Origin: Stichopus chloronotus
Taxonomy: Eukaryota; Echinodermata; Holothuroidea; Aspidochirotida; Stichopodidae
Assembly (NCBI GenBank): GCA_021234535.1
Contig: CM037842.1
Span: 28,054,189 to 28,118,188 of the forward strand
Length of the DNA stretch: 64,000 nt
Direction of reading: 5' to 3'
In this document: positions 1 through 12,035 of the stretch, in pieces
Numbering within the stretch: the stretch's first letter is position 1
How the letters are laid out: every line of letters begins with the position of its first letter
The notes under the pieces: generated by a model
Seen by the model: the letters and a program-made list of their open reading frames with translations, nothing else
What the model was told of the DNA's origin: nothing
Databases searched by the model: none
Made by a program: the position numbers and the translations under genes

Positions 1-2660
1 GCCCGTGCATGGAAGGAACGTTACATAGGAGGTTTCTGACCTACTTATCATGAGGCCTAATCTATCATGATAAGTGAAATTTCGTCTTCAAATTTGGGGT
101 ATTTCAGAGCGCTTAAAAAGGCTATACCAGGGCGTGGCAATCTCTGGACATAACTATCTGACGATGATGAGACGTGCACGGGTGACCAGTCCAAATTTAT
201 ACATTCTATTGTTTTATTTATTTTGCTGTGTTTTCTTTTATTTGGAAGTGACCTTGGTAGCCACTAGCGACCTAACGTTAAAGATCGTCCTTCTTGATTC
301 GTAACCAAGAAGAAATGGACGATGGTGAACGCAAGCGAAATATCCAAAAGAAGTAATTATAATTTAATGAGGCTGTATAGAACAATGAAGGCATGTTTTT
401 GAAGGATGAAGCCTTGCCTGGTTGAAATGCTTTTATTGTACATCTCATCACCATGGTAACACACATAGTAACGGTGAAAGCAATTACGGAATTTATGTAA
501 CGTCGACTGATCAGGCAGTACAGTTCAAAAAAAACAAAAAAACAACCGTCCAGTTAAGAGAAGGTGGAACCAAAACAATTTCACCTGTATTTGTCCTCAT
601 GATAAATCATTGGCTATATTGACTTGTTGAATAAAAACAAAGGGAAATAAATAATGAAATATTCAAGGTACCGGTAAAATTAAGTGTATGACAATATCCC
701 TGCAATGTGTTCATTATCTCCGTAGGTTCTGTTCAGTGTGAGTGGAGAGGAGGGGGGAGTACAGTAAGTGCTACTTCCTTCGCCTTAAAGAACAAAGTAT
801 TCAATTTCAAGTAAAAAGAAACGTAATACAGATGTTTGCACTCCTCATACCCGTGTTTTTTGTTTTTCTTTTTCAAAGTATAGTACTCGAGGCCAGCCCC
901 AACGTAAAAAATCTGATAATTTTCACTCTTCTTCTAACCGCAAAAAATATGATTAGTTACGTCGTTTGTAATAAAGATTTTAACTGAGAAATATCCTCGT
1001 ATAAATGGCTTTTAACATGGAAAACGAACAGCAAGATCCTTCAAATGTGGTCTGATCCAGGAATGTAATTATCACAGCTCCAAACCTACTTTCTTCCTTG
1101 TCATAGCAACTCTAGCTCGTGTTTTAAATTATACAAGACGTTAATTACGATGAAAAGAAGATGTACAAAAAAAAAAAAAAAACACTCCTATATAAACTCA
1201 AACGTGCACGCGAGAACATACACGCATGCACGCGGTATCGCGCCCACACATATCCGTTTAGGGCGCCGATCGGGGACATGAACTTTTCCTCACGTAAATG
1301 GGGATATCCCCACTTTGCATATGATGTCCCCAGTAAGTGGTATTTAGCCTTGCATGCATCCCCGATTCACGTCAGAAACGGGGTTGTGTGTTTAATTTTT
1401 TTACGCACATACACCCCTATACACAGGTATTGATCCATAAAATAGGTAACTGGGGAAAAAGTTAGATTCACCTATGAAGTTGAGGGCTCATATCTGATAG
1501 CCCCAATTTGCATTATGTTAAAATATCCAGAAACACGGATATCCCCGGTTGCAAGCTTTAAGTTCCTCTGTGTGTCCGCGTTCGGCGCCCTAAACACCCC
1601 CCCCCCCCACACACACACACACCAGTGTGAGGTATATTGGACGGATTTCGGAGCCATATTCCGGGTGAAGCTATGTAAATATGCATCAATTTATGTACAT
1701 TATATTGTCCTATAATTGTTATCTGTCAGTCAGTAAAAAAAAATCTCTGTTTCGTGGGACAACATCAGCAAACGTAAGCTTAGACATTTCTGAAAAGTAC
1801 TGCGCGAGACGTATTGAGACCTCTTATCTAGACGGGCCCTTTCCCACCAGCTCGGTAGCCTTATGCAAGGGCATTACTTTTATTATTATTTTTATTCTGT
1901 TTTATCAAAGTAAAAAAAAAATTGTACTTGACCAAACTCGAACAACCAATAATAACTTTTTTATTTTAAACGTATTTTCAATACTATTATGATGTGTAAC
2001 ATGCCAAAAAATTGTGGCTTTTAGCGTTTCCGATAGCGTGCGTGTAAAAGAAAGTGAAAAAACTGAGTAAAAAACAAAAGAAATATAAAGTGCATAGATG
2101 AGGTCAGAGAAAAGATATTTTACAACCAATCAGAGAGTTGAAAGGATGTCAAACAATTCACTGGTAGAGTTTTTTTTTTCTCTTCGAGAAAATTCTTTCA
2201 ATTCTCTCTTTTGTTGACAATGCATTTGCAACGACGTTCACCAACTAACAAGTATATGGCGTGACTGGCCAACTGTTATACATGCATTTGAAAACTCGTC
2301 TTGACTTTTGCAATAATCTGAAAGGAATTGTTAAAAAAGAGAATGAGAATCGACAGCCATTATTACACGTGGAAGTTAAGCACATGTCCACCGTTTACAT
2401 TGTAACGCAGGTGTTCGGGTGTCCGCTGGGGTGGGGGCCGGGCAAGAATTTTCTGTTTGTGATTATTCCTTGGAAAGAATGACATAATTGGCAGTATATG
2501 ATAGTATAAGTTGGTTCCATCTTGAGGCAGGGAATCCTACCGCAAGGAGCACCGACCTCGGGGCAGAGATGGGATTTAGGCAAGTTGAAACCAGAGAAGA
2601 GGCGTAGTTTCATGCATAAGTTTTTTTTTTGCAGAAAAATGTATGTATATACATTGTCAA
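1..2660. other. no gene recognised
   Basis: AT-rich sequence with stop-dense frames, no exon-like peptide, and short A and C homopolymers. Probably 5' flank or first intron of PDE9A. Confidence 0.6.
1597..1623. repeat. poly-C run joined to AC microsatellite
   Basis: Twelve C followed by about seven AC units. The same arrangement occurs at 45753. Confidence 0.9.
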
Positions 2661-3246
2661 CAGTGGTGTAACCATAGCGCAGCAGAGGCGGGAGTCCCGT
2701 GTCAAACGTCTTCCCCACCCTCGCTGCCCCCCCCCCCCCTTTCTCCGCAAATAAAGTTAAAAAATAAAGGACAAAATTGGTGCCAAAGAAGAACTTTCTC
2801 AGCAGTCATTCAAAGCACTGAATTGTAGCATTTCCATGTGGAAACGCCACTGGCAATATAAAGAAGTATCGATTTTTTTTTGTATGCGAGAGACCGTATG
2901 CATGCAGTTATGAAATTATTTCTGCATAAATGATGACAACATATCCATCTATGAATAATAAACCTATGAAATTCTGTTATCATCCCCTTTACACCATTCG
3001 TAGTGGAAATGTAAATTTCCGAACCTGTGTTCTAAAAAGCAAAGAAACTTCTAGATGAAACTCACAACGCCAGAGAGACTGGGAAGTGCCATTTCCTGCA
3101 ATCTAAGATCCAAACTGTTCTCTAGTTGTAGCTACAAGTCAACTGATGGTGGCGCTCCGCTTAGATAGTGTCGTTACCGCTTCCTCCACTTTAACCCTTT
3201 TCTTCCTTACCCCCGTCGTCAGATGAAAAATCTGACTACGCCACTG
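2661..3246. mobile_element. degraded hAT-like MITE
   Basis: The left end is CAGTGGTGTAACCA and the right end reads, on the other strand, CAGTGGCGTAGTCA (11 of 14 matching). The flanking octamers ATTGTCAA and ATTATCCA match at 6 of 8 positions, as expected for an old 8-bp hAT target-site duplication. No transposase frame is present. It contains a 13-base poly-C run. Confidence 0.5.
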
Positions 3247-4109
3247 ATTATCCACTCTAGATTATAATGAGGTGAATGTACCACAATCCTGACAGCATAC
3301 ACGCTAATCTTTGCAAGTCATATTATACATATTGGAGAAATCATTTATCTTGAGATAAAATGACAGCAAACAAAAAAGTAAAGTACGGATGAACTGGGGC
3401 AAATTCTAACTGCAGTTGGAATACCTTCGTCCAACCACCCAAAATAGCCCTGACAACCAGTAATAAAAACAAAAACAAACAAGAGGGCAATCCACGGAGT
3501 TGCGTATCTCATCGCCAACATGCACTGATTTCAATACAGGGCATGCAAATGGGGATTTGTAATAGTTTACTGCAACCACGTCTCACAGAGACCTAATTCG
3601 GGGAACTAGTTTTAACTGAGTGGCAAATATTCTTCAAGCATAAAATGGTGGTAGGAAGAGCCAAACATCTCAATACTGATATCTACTGTAAGGTAGCAAA
3701 CTTAAGGTTATAGCCTGCTGCTACTAGGCTCAAGTAACGATAACAACAACGGCCCAAAAGTATCTGTGCATATTACGCTACATATAACACAATTATAACA
3801 TTGGGTTGTTCCATGTACATTAGGCTTAGTTGTTAGAGTTAGGGGCAGGATATAAGAGCATCCGTCTTAGGGTTATTGCACATTAGTCTCCTATTTAACT
3901 GTGCAGGACCTGGTTCTGCTAAAATTATTGTTTGACCTAAAATAATGTTCTCATAAAAGACATTATCCACAGGGGCCAGTTCAGCTAAAGATGTTTTAGC
4001 TAAAGTTAAAAAGGTGGTGTCTATTGACCCAGATGAAAGCTCTAAGTTTTTTACCAAACAATCATACAATATTCACCAGTTTACTGTAAGAGTGGTATAC
4101 TGTATCTTC

Positions 4110-4635
4110 ATTAGTGTGTTCATAGGAACGGCCTTGCAAAATTTTGCGTATAATGCTAAATTAGCTCTCAGGATATGGTGGATATCCAAATTTGGGGCAA
4201 AATTGGCTTTTTTCCTAAAAAATCAGCAAATCTCACTGGATTTACCTTTACAATAATATTATGTTAACAGTATGTGTTATAAGGGAAGTCCTTACAAAGC
4301 CGTAAGTTAATTGGTCTAATAGTTCTCAAGATATGGTGGAAATCCAAATTTTGGGGCAAAATTGGCTTTTTCTTAAAAAATCAGCAAATCTCACTGGATT
4401 TACCTTTACAGTAATATTATGTTTACAGTATGTGTTATAAGGGAAGTCCTTATAAAGCCGTAAGTTAATTGGCCTAGTAATTCTCAAGATATGGTGGAAA
4501 TCCAAATTTTGGGGCAAAATTATCCTTTTTTCTTCAAAAATCAGCAAATTCCACTGGATTCACCATTACAGTAATAAAATGTTGAACAATGTGTTTTCAG
4601 GTAAGTCCTTACAAAACTTTAACTTAATTGTTCAG
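4110..4635. repeat. 158-bp tandem repeat, about 3.3 copies
   Basis: The landmark GATATGGTGG recurs at 4172, 4330 and 4488, exactly 158 bp apart. The middle units are over 90% alike by eye; the first and last part-units are more diverged. The array ends at a 14-base poly-C run. Confidence 0.9.
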
Positions 4636-6717
4636 TTAATCTAATAGCCAGTCGGTTCAACCCCCCCCCCCCCCTCACACTTCTCTGCATTGAATACCGC
4701 TAGCATCTCAACAGGTTTATATATGTGGTATAGGATCGTGTATGGCCATGGCACATCCACCGGATGAAGGAACTCAAAGCTGTCCCAATTTTTTTAATTT
4801 GCACACACTATGTGATTGGTGTTGGTGAACTGATATCGTTTCACTCAATCTACCGCGCGGTTTCATAGTTTTTGAAGTGGAGTGGTATTTCGCTGACCAG
4901 CGATATGTCATTCTTAGTTAAGGACGGATTTTCAAATGCTTGTTAAATATTTTATTGAGTAAGACTGAGTAGTTACCCAAATTAGTGCATTATTACAAGC
5001 TGTTTTTTTTTTTTTTCACCCCTGCCGAAAGCTTTAAAGAAGTATAGGCCTAATAAATGACACCATTCACTGACCGCGGATTAAATTGTAGCCCATACAC
5101 ATTATGTCTGTTGCAGTCCAAACCCCCCCCCCAAAAAAAAAGTAAATAAATAAAATAAGACAGAAGTCTCTCGGTTGCCACGTAGAGATCGAAACGCATC
5201 TCTTCAAAGGACTAGTCATCTGTACACGATCACACTGTATGGTTGGAGCGCATGGATGGTTATTAATATTTTCAGGTTTCCGAATATCTTACCAAGATTC
5301 ATAGCAAATCTAGCATCCAGAATGGTCAGGACCAAACCTTTACATACGTATTGAGTTTGTACTTTTAAATGAACTCAAGTCTCTGTGATTAAACCTTTTA
5401 TGTATACGGTAGGTCTGCAGTGAGATTTTGTTTAATTTAGTTTCGCCACCATGCAACTATCGACTAAAAGTTCTATTCTCTCCTAGGTTCCAAGCTATCA
5501 ACACAAGCGCGCGAAAGAACTTTTGCTATGACAAATGGACTAAAATGTTTCCGTAGATCACAATCCAATTCCTGATTACGTCATTTAGTTGAAACAATAA
5601 TAAGAATCGCCGGCGATGCCTCTCCGTGAATTAAGTAGTCACTGCTGGGATACCCAAAACTTCTAATTTGTGAGTGAACTCTGATCCACCTGAGTGTCGC
5701 AACTATTTCTGTTCTGGCTTTTAACTTGTCTCATCTTTCATCCTGTTCCTTGAATACACGCTTTTGACTTTATTCCAAAATTTGTTAATGAGACCGCGTT
5801 TCTTCCATGGGACAATGCCATTCGACGAAAATACGTTGCTAAGCGACACTCATAAAGAAATTTTTCTCTAACTGCGTTAGCGTCAGAAGGGTGGTATTCC
5901 TTAGGGATGGGGGGGGTAACGAGGTCTCGGAAGGCGTCAGTGTGTAGCCTTGAATGCTTCTGTTTGTACCGCAAATCTCCAAAAAAGATGATTTAATGCA
6001 ACGGCAATTGTAACGTCTTGAGCGGAGAAATCATTGGATATTATTCAAAAGCCAGATCAACTCACTGCCAGTGGGACAACGAATCAATAGATACATGTGA
6101 ACATCTATGGTCTCCGGACAAACTCCTTACCAGTAGGAGATTTGACCCGGTGACTTCTCACATTAATACCGCTCGTGTATATCATTAACATTAATTAAAT
6201 TTGAGTTTGCGTTTCATACGACAAACAGCAAACTATGCAAATGTAGGTCAACATTTCTTAACGCGAATAGTCAATATGCTAAACTGGGGAGAATGTGCGT
6301 ATAAATAACACTTTTGCTTGCACCATATGTACATGGATATAGATATTTTGTATACATTTTGGTATCACCTTGTGAAATATCTGACAGCATAAGCTTAAAA
6401 TAATAATAACCATCCCCAAAACTCACCAAAGCTAACTAAAAAAAAAACTACTTCAACGTCACTTCAAAATGAAAAAAAAAAATCTAAGCTGAAATACCTT
6501 TCACAATTCGTTGACATTTGTTACAGTGGTGAACTTGGGTGCCATCTTGAACTTAGTGTTGTTGAAGTTAGATTACGTCTCAACTGTTATATTCGTATCG
6601 GTAGATACGCGCAATACACATTTCATAGTCCTGCCCTGTACACATACACGTTTAGAACACAAAAGTTCGATGGCCACAACAAAAATACGTTCTTCACTTA
6701 ACACCGACCTTATTTGT

Positions 6718-6753
6718 GACGTTGCCATCTAAACTTTTTTAGATGGCAACGTC
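6718..6753. repeat. perfect 16-bp hairpin palindrome
   Basis: The arms GACGTTGCCATCTAAA and TTTAGATGGCAACGTC are exact reverse complements around a 4-base CTTT loop. The stem-loop is isolated in otherwise unstructured sequence. It is too short for an animal pre-miRNA stem, and no transposon ends were seen around it. Confidence 0.88.
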
Positions 6754-8684
6754 AAAGTAAAATGAAGCGTTTTTAGGACCCTAACTTTACGACCCCTCCT
6801 ATGATGCGCATGTGGTATTCTATTGAATGTTCGAGAAAAAAAATAATAAAATTCCGGGTGAATTCCGATGTATTGTCATGACGAAGTACTTATAAGTCAT
6901 ACACTGATGGTTTTTAAATTTTGAAAATATGGTGAATATGATGAAAACCATTGATTTAATTCATTGGACATGACGCTGTTTGTGAAATCGGCAAACCGGA
7001 AGTTCACGCCCGAAGAACTCAGTTCCGAGTCAAGTTTGGGTGCTTTATAAGTTAAATTTATGAATCCTTATACAAGGTCAGATATCCTACTGACACTAAG
7101 TTTAGTATAACAACAGCTTCACATGTAGAAAGCAGCAGATGTGACCATGGCAACCGTCATGTGACTGTTATCTGACATAATGCACACTCTCTTGAAATTC
7201 TTGAGACGAATAGAATAGGCCTACGTGTCACCAAATCTCGAATATTAACGCATTACTGCAACTTAGGTAAACAAATAGAGCACCTATGTGACATTATGGT
7301 ATTAATGGGTAGGCCTACTTACTTATAAACAATACAGTGGCAGTACATAGTGCAAGTCAAATCAACTGCAGTGTAGTGCAGCCTAACATTACTCCGCTAC
7401 GCATGCATATCGTGGTAGGCTACACTGTTGAATCTAGTACATACTATCATGTATTCCTAAAAAAAAACCCGGAAATGCGAAAGGCACGCCACTTACACAT
7501 GAATACCCTCGATGGTATCTGCTGTGTACCAACCCTGAATTGAAAATAATTTCGAGGCATCATCGATGTATTACTGATATATGTAACATCACCTTTCCTT
7601 CACAGATGTCGTGTATTAAAGGCACGTGTAGAGAGCACTGAAACATGCACGGTAAACTATAACATAATCAGCGAATGTATATGCTGCGCCATCAGATCCA
7701 GAGTTTGTTTTTTCCCGAGAGAGCATAGCAACACCTTGGCATAGTACGATAATCAACGTGTGGTATTAAGTGTGGATTGACTGAAAAATGTGAACATTAT
7801 CTACAGTCTTTCTCACGACATGCGAAAAAAAAACTCTACCTGTTTTACTGGGAAATGCGCGATATTGTGAGGTGACGGTAGAGACGCCTTAATAAAATTT
7901 GGAGGGGGGTCTTTCATTTCTTTTAATTGGCATGGTCCAGTCATCTCGCCAAACCCATTCACCTCTCAGGCTACCTCGGACTTTCCCCATGAGTCGCTGT
8001 ATGCGTTCGTATGTGAAGGCTATCATTATTAAGAACAGCAAAGTCTTTATTTGTTCATTCACGCTCTTTTCTTGGAAATCAATTGCAAACTCTGGAAATA
8101 AAGACTGCTCCTAAAAGATGGTCGTAGAAGATTCACTAGGGTGTGAAATTTACTCTGCGTTGCCAACCAAACCAAAAGAGCCTAAAATTATCAACAACAG
8201 CAAAAAAAAAGGAAAAAAGAAAAAAAAAAGGAAAAAGCGAGTAAACCATTTGCCGATGAAATACAATGCATTAATTTACGGTTTATTTGTACCTTCTTTG
8301 AAGCGTAGCCATATAAATCCTACGCACGCAAACATAACGACCAGATAAAATTGAAAAATCTATACAAACAGACAGACGGAGGGGTTACGGAATCTTGAGT
8401 TTCAAACTTCAGCTTCCTATAAATAATCTAAAAATGGAAAGTCGTTGTCGTTCTCCTTTCATCATGGTTATTTATTTCACACCGTGATTTAAAATACACC
8501 CAAACAACATATTGAAAGTCTGATACACGTCAGTGTGAATTTGTAACCTAGACGAGATTTTACGATGCCCGGTAATCTCAGTGTGTGTTTTAGTCAAGGA
8601 GAATGAACGTTTTAGAGCAAATTGTAAATCACTCGGGATTTGCGAGTTCTTTCCTTGTAAATTACAAAATATAGTCATTTTTTT

Positions 8685-9463
8685 CTTACATGATATCAAG
8701 CGTTTACGATTTCCCTTACATGATATCATGTATGTTTATGTCCATTTCTTTTTACATGATACATGCATTTTCATGCCAATCCTTACATGATATCACACAG
8801 GATACCATGCATATTATAGTCAATCTTAACATGACGTCATGCATACTCATCTCAGTTCTTACATGATATTATACATAGTTATGTCTATTCTAACATGTTA
8901 CCTTGCATGTTTAAGCTTATCCTTCCATGATGTCATGCATATGTTAAACATTGTCAAGGCTTACATTATGTCGTGTACATCTTTATGTCATTCCGTACAT
9001 GATATTATCCATGCCCATGCCAATCTTAACATGATATCATATATGTTCATATCAATCCTAACATGATGTCATGCACTTTTATGCAAACTCTTTCATGATG
9101 TCATGCATGTGTTAAACATTGCATTATGCCATGTGTATGTTTATGTCACTCCGTGCATGCATTTCCCACGTTCATGCCAATCTCAACATGATATCATGTA
9201 TGCTCATATCAATCCTAACATGCTACCTTGCATGTTTAAGCTTATCTTTCCATGATGTCATGCATATGTTAAACATTGCATTATGCCATGTGTATGTTTC
9301 TGTAATTCCGTACATGCATTTCGCAAGTCCATGTCAATCTTTACATGATATCATGTATGTTCATATCAATCCTAACATATATCATGAATGCTTATGATAT
9401 CGTTTCCATGATGTCATGCATGTCTGATGTCATGTATCTTTATGTCAATTCTTATGATATCAT
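8685..9463. repeat. palindrome-rich ~32-bp satellite-like array
   Basis: About 24 degenerate units, each near 32 bp, carry the self-complementary core ATGATATCAT or ATGATGTCAT. A higher-order pattern is visible: CATGATGTCATGCATATG recurs at about 8927 and 9250 with a close variant at 9092, and CCTTGCATGTTTAAGCTTAT at about 8901 and 9224. Open frames across it are artefacts of the repeat. Confidence 0.9.
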
Positions 9464-10484
9464 CCACCCGTCCTCTAAAACAGCAAGCCGTTGCCATCTC
9501 CGAATTTGTGCTGCATCTATCTGTCCTGTTTGGCTTTTTTTTTTTTCTTTTCTTCTTCTTTTTTTTTTTTGACACAAACCCAAAAAAATTCTCTGATATA
9601 AAATGTACAGACTGTTGAATCTATGAATAACGAACGATTACGTCATAGTTGTTCTACAATGTTCAATGTTCAATTCATATCATTTATGATAGGACAGTAA
9701 CTCAATTATCTTAGTTTCAGCCAGTGGCAATAAATGAGGTACATAGCCATGGAGCCATTACTGCAGCAAGGGAGCTATTATGGATGGAATAAATGGGTCT
9801 ACTTCAATTTCATCTTTTCGACAATACGTATTGAAAGTACTTCAATTCTGTTTGTTGGAAGTGACTTTGATTGACAGGTTCTTGACTTAACTAGGATTTG
9901 ATTCGTCCAGACTAATGTAATCCTCAAACAAAGACTTGATGGTAACGCCTCCTTTCAGCAATAAATGTAAGTCTAACTTTCACATATGAAGTTTGTGAAG
10001 AATCTGGATTGTTCCCAAAATAACAAAACATCTGTCCATATTCAATAACTTGAATTGAACTGTACTGATCTCTTCTAAGCCGTGGGCACTGTTGTGCACT
10101 GAATTTTGTTTTCTTTGACGACTGGCAATATTATAGCAATGCGTGAAATCATGCCAAGAGGTGTTTGAGATATAGCAGACGACAAGAACTATTGTAGTCA
10201 CTTGCTAATCCCCGTTGCACGTAATAGCTCTATTGTAAAACTATTTGTCGTCGGGTGCAGATGAATCCCTAAGAGTATACACGCTTTATTACTCTTAGAA
10301 TGTCAGAGCCCATGATGAAGTCAAAGGAAGCTTATCTGCTTTTGCTTCAACTGTAATAGCTCCACGCTGCAGCGGAGAGAACAAGATTGTTGTGTGCGAT
10401 TTGTTATCGTGTACACTGTGTTGGGCTGCATAAATTCATGTGAGATGTGTATGCATTACACTGGAAGGTACTTCCCTACCACTT

Positions 10485-10570
10485 GTTGCATTGTATTGTA
10501 TTGTATTAGTTCGTTTTGTATTATGTTGTAACCATTGCATTGTATTGTATTGTTACCTGATGTTGTACCA
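10485..10570. repeat. degenerate TTGTA pentanucleotide repeat
   Basis: Runs of ATTGTATTGTATTGTATT alternate with imperfect units over about 85 bp. Confidence 0.7.
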
Positions 10571-11380
10571 TGTCGTGTTGCGTGATAGTATAGTTTATGC
10601 AGGGTCTTATGACCCTACTATATGTTGTGTTTCGTCAAGTGTTTCCAGTTCTACGCGTTGCATGAGTTTCGCTTAACACCATCTCAGATAAGTCGAAAAT
10701 GAAAACAGCAATTATGACAATTTACGTAATTGCAGTTTACTTTCCACTGGGTCGTACCTTCCATTGTAGGATAAGTTAACGGTAAGTAAATTGTGTCTTA
10801 CTGAAGTAATTGCAAGTCGGAATAAAAACAATTCATAATACAGAGCATCATTAGAAACACCGTCATATCTCAATCATCTTATTTGATTGAATTAATCATA
10901 TTTTATATTTCTCCATTCTCTCGTTACACAGTATGGCGGTACACAATATGGTTTAAAGTACTACTTTAAATTATATATGACTTTGAAAAAATTCACATCC
11001 ATATTATATATCACCGACAGGAATCCTCGCGCAGGTTCAACACTGCAGCATTCGAGAAACCATACTGTTACTGCATCTCATTATCAAGCTATGTACATTG
11101 CAATACCAACATAACAGATAGATCTAAAATAGAAACGACGTTGGGATCTAAAAACAGGTTAGCCTATTATTGAAAGAGCGAGCGGGGTTGGGAGCATGTC
11201 TTGTCTCATTAAGGAATCCTTATCATTAAAGATGAGATCTTTTGTCCATTGTTTCTTTTTAAGTATTATTATTATTACTATTTAGAGTTTGAAACCATGC
11301 AAGAATTGACTCTCTTTTCGATCTGTTAGTTTTGCCTGCATCTGCATCTCTGATATATGTTTACGTGGGCAAGATTCACC

Positions 11381-11610
11381 ACCATAAACTATAAACTATA
11401 AACCATAAACCATAAACTACAAACTATAAACCATAAACCATAAACTATAAACTATAAACCATAAACTATAAACTGTAAACCATAAACTATAAACTATAAA
11501 CCATAAACTATAAACTGTAAACCATAAACTATAAACTATAAACTGTAAACTATAAACCATAAACTATAAACTGTAAACTATAAACTATAAACTGTAAACT
11601 ATAAACTATA
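11381..11610. repeat. 7-bp minisatellite, ACYATAA type
   Basis: About 32 heptamers of ACTATAA, ACCATAA and ACTGTAA keep the 7-bp register over 230 bp. The units show C/T and A/G changes without length changes. It is heptameric but does not match known telomere repeats. Confidence 0.92.
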
Positions 11611-11967
11611 TATATAGCCTTATTGGAGTGATCTACTGGTTGGTATACTGGTAGAAGATGAATACGAAATACAGAATATATATGCCCCCTAAATTTGTTG
11701 GGTTAACTTATTGCTCCATGACGTCATTCTCGTTTATCTAGTTTTTTTTTTTTTTTTAATTGAACAGATTGACAAACATCAACGTGACATCACACTTTAG
11801 CCTATCATTTTTAAACGGGAATGTACTATATAGCTACGACAGAGTATAAGGTAATTCTCTTCGCAGTTAGCCTATGTCCCATGAGCCCGTAAAGTTGTGT
11901 GTTCTTTCTGCTTGCGGTTCTACACATGTGGCACAAAAAGAGTTTGCATAAATTGCACTGTTTGCAT

Positions 11968-12035
11968 CGAGTACCCGGGTACCCAACTGACGATCTCAGC
12001 ACCCGGTTCTGAAATTGCTATCCTGATCCAAGGTC
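11968..12035 (+). repeat. dispersed repeat family R2, copy 1 (GGGTACCC-containing)
   Basis: It reads GGGTACCC, then about 27 bp, then GGTTCTGAAATTG, matching the reverse complement of the 30690-30755 copy. A second GGTACCCGACTGAC block lies at about 12206, so the element may extend to about 12265. Confidence 0.7.

Larger units (their letters stand above)
3247..8684. other. no gene recognised
   Basis: Apart from the 158-bp repeat and the 36-bp hairpin nothing stands out. The missing first PDE9A exon was looked for here by its expected peptide and donor and was not found. Confidence 0.55.

Noticed and set aside
5738..5974. Minus-strand 78-codon open frame with a fairly protein-like composition
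   Set aside because: No recognised domain, no clear splice sites or neighbours, and length within chance for this window.
6120..6175. Segment resembling an antisense tRNA 3' half (TTTGACCCGGTGA)
   Set aside because: No matching acceptor stem or anticodon arm could be paired.
8839..9572. Overlapping repeated open frames rich in HDIMHMLN-like words
   Set aside because: These are translations of the 32-bp palindromic repeat, not genes.
11381..11610. Possible interstitial telomere because of the heptamer unit
   Set aside because: ACYATAA matches neither TTAGGG nor TTTAGGG types in any rotation.
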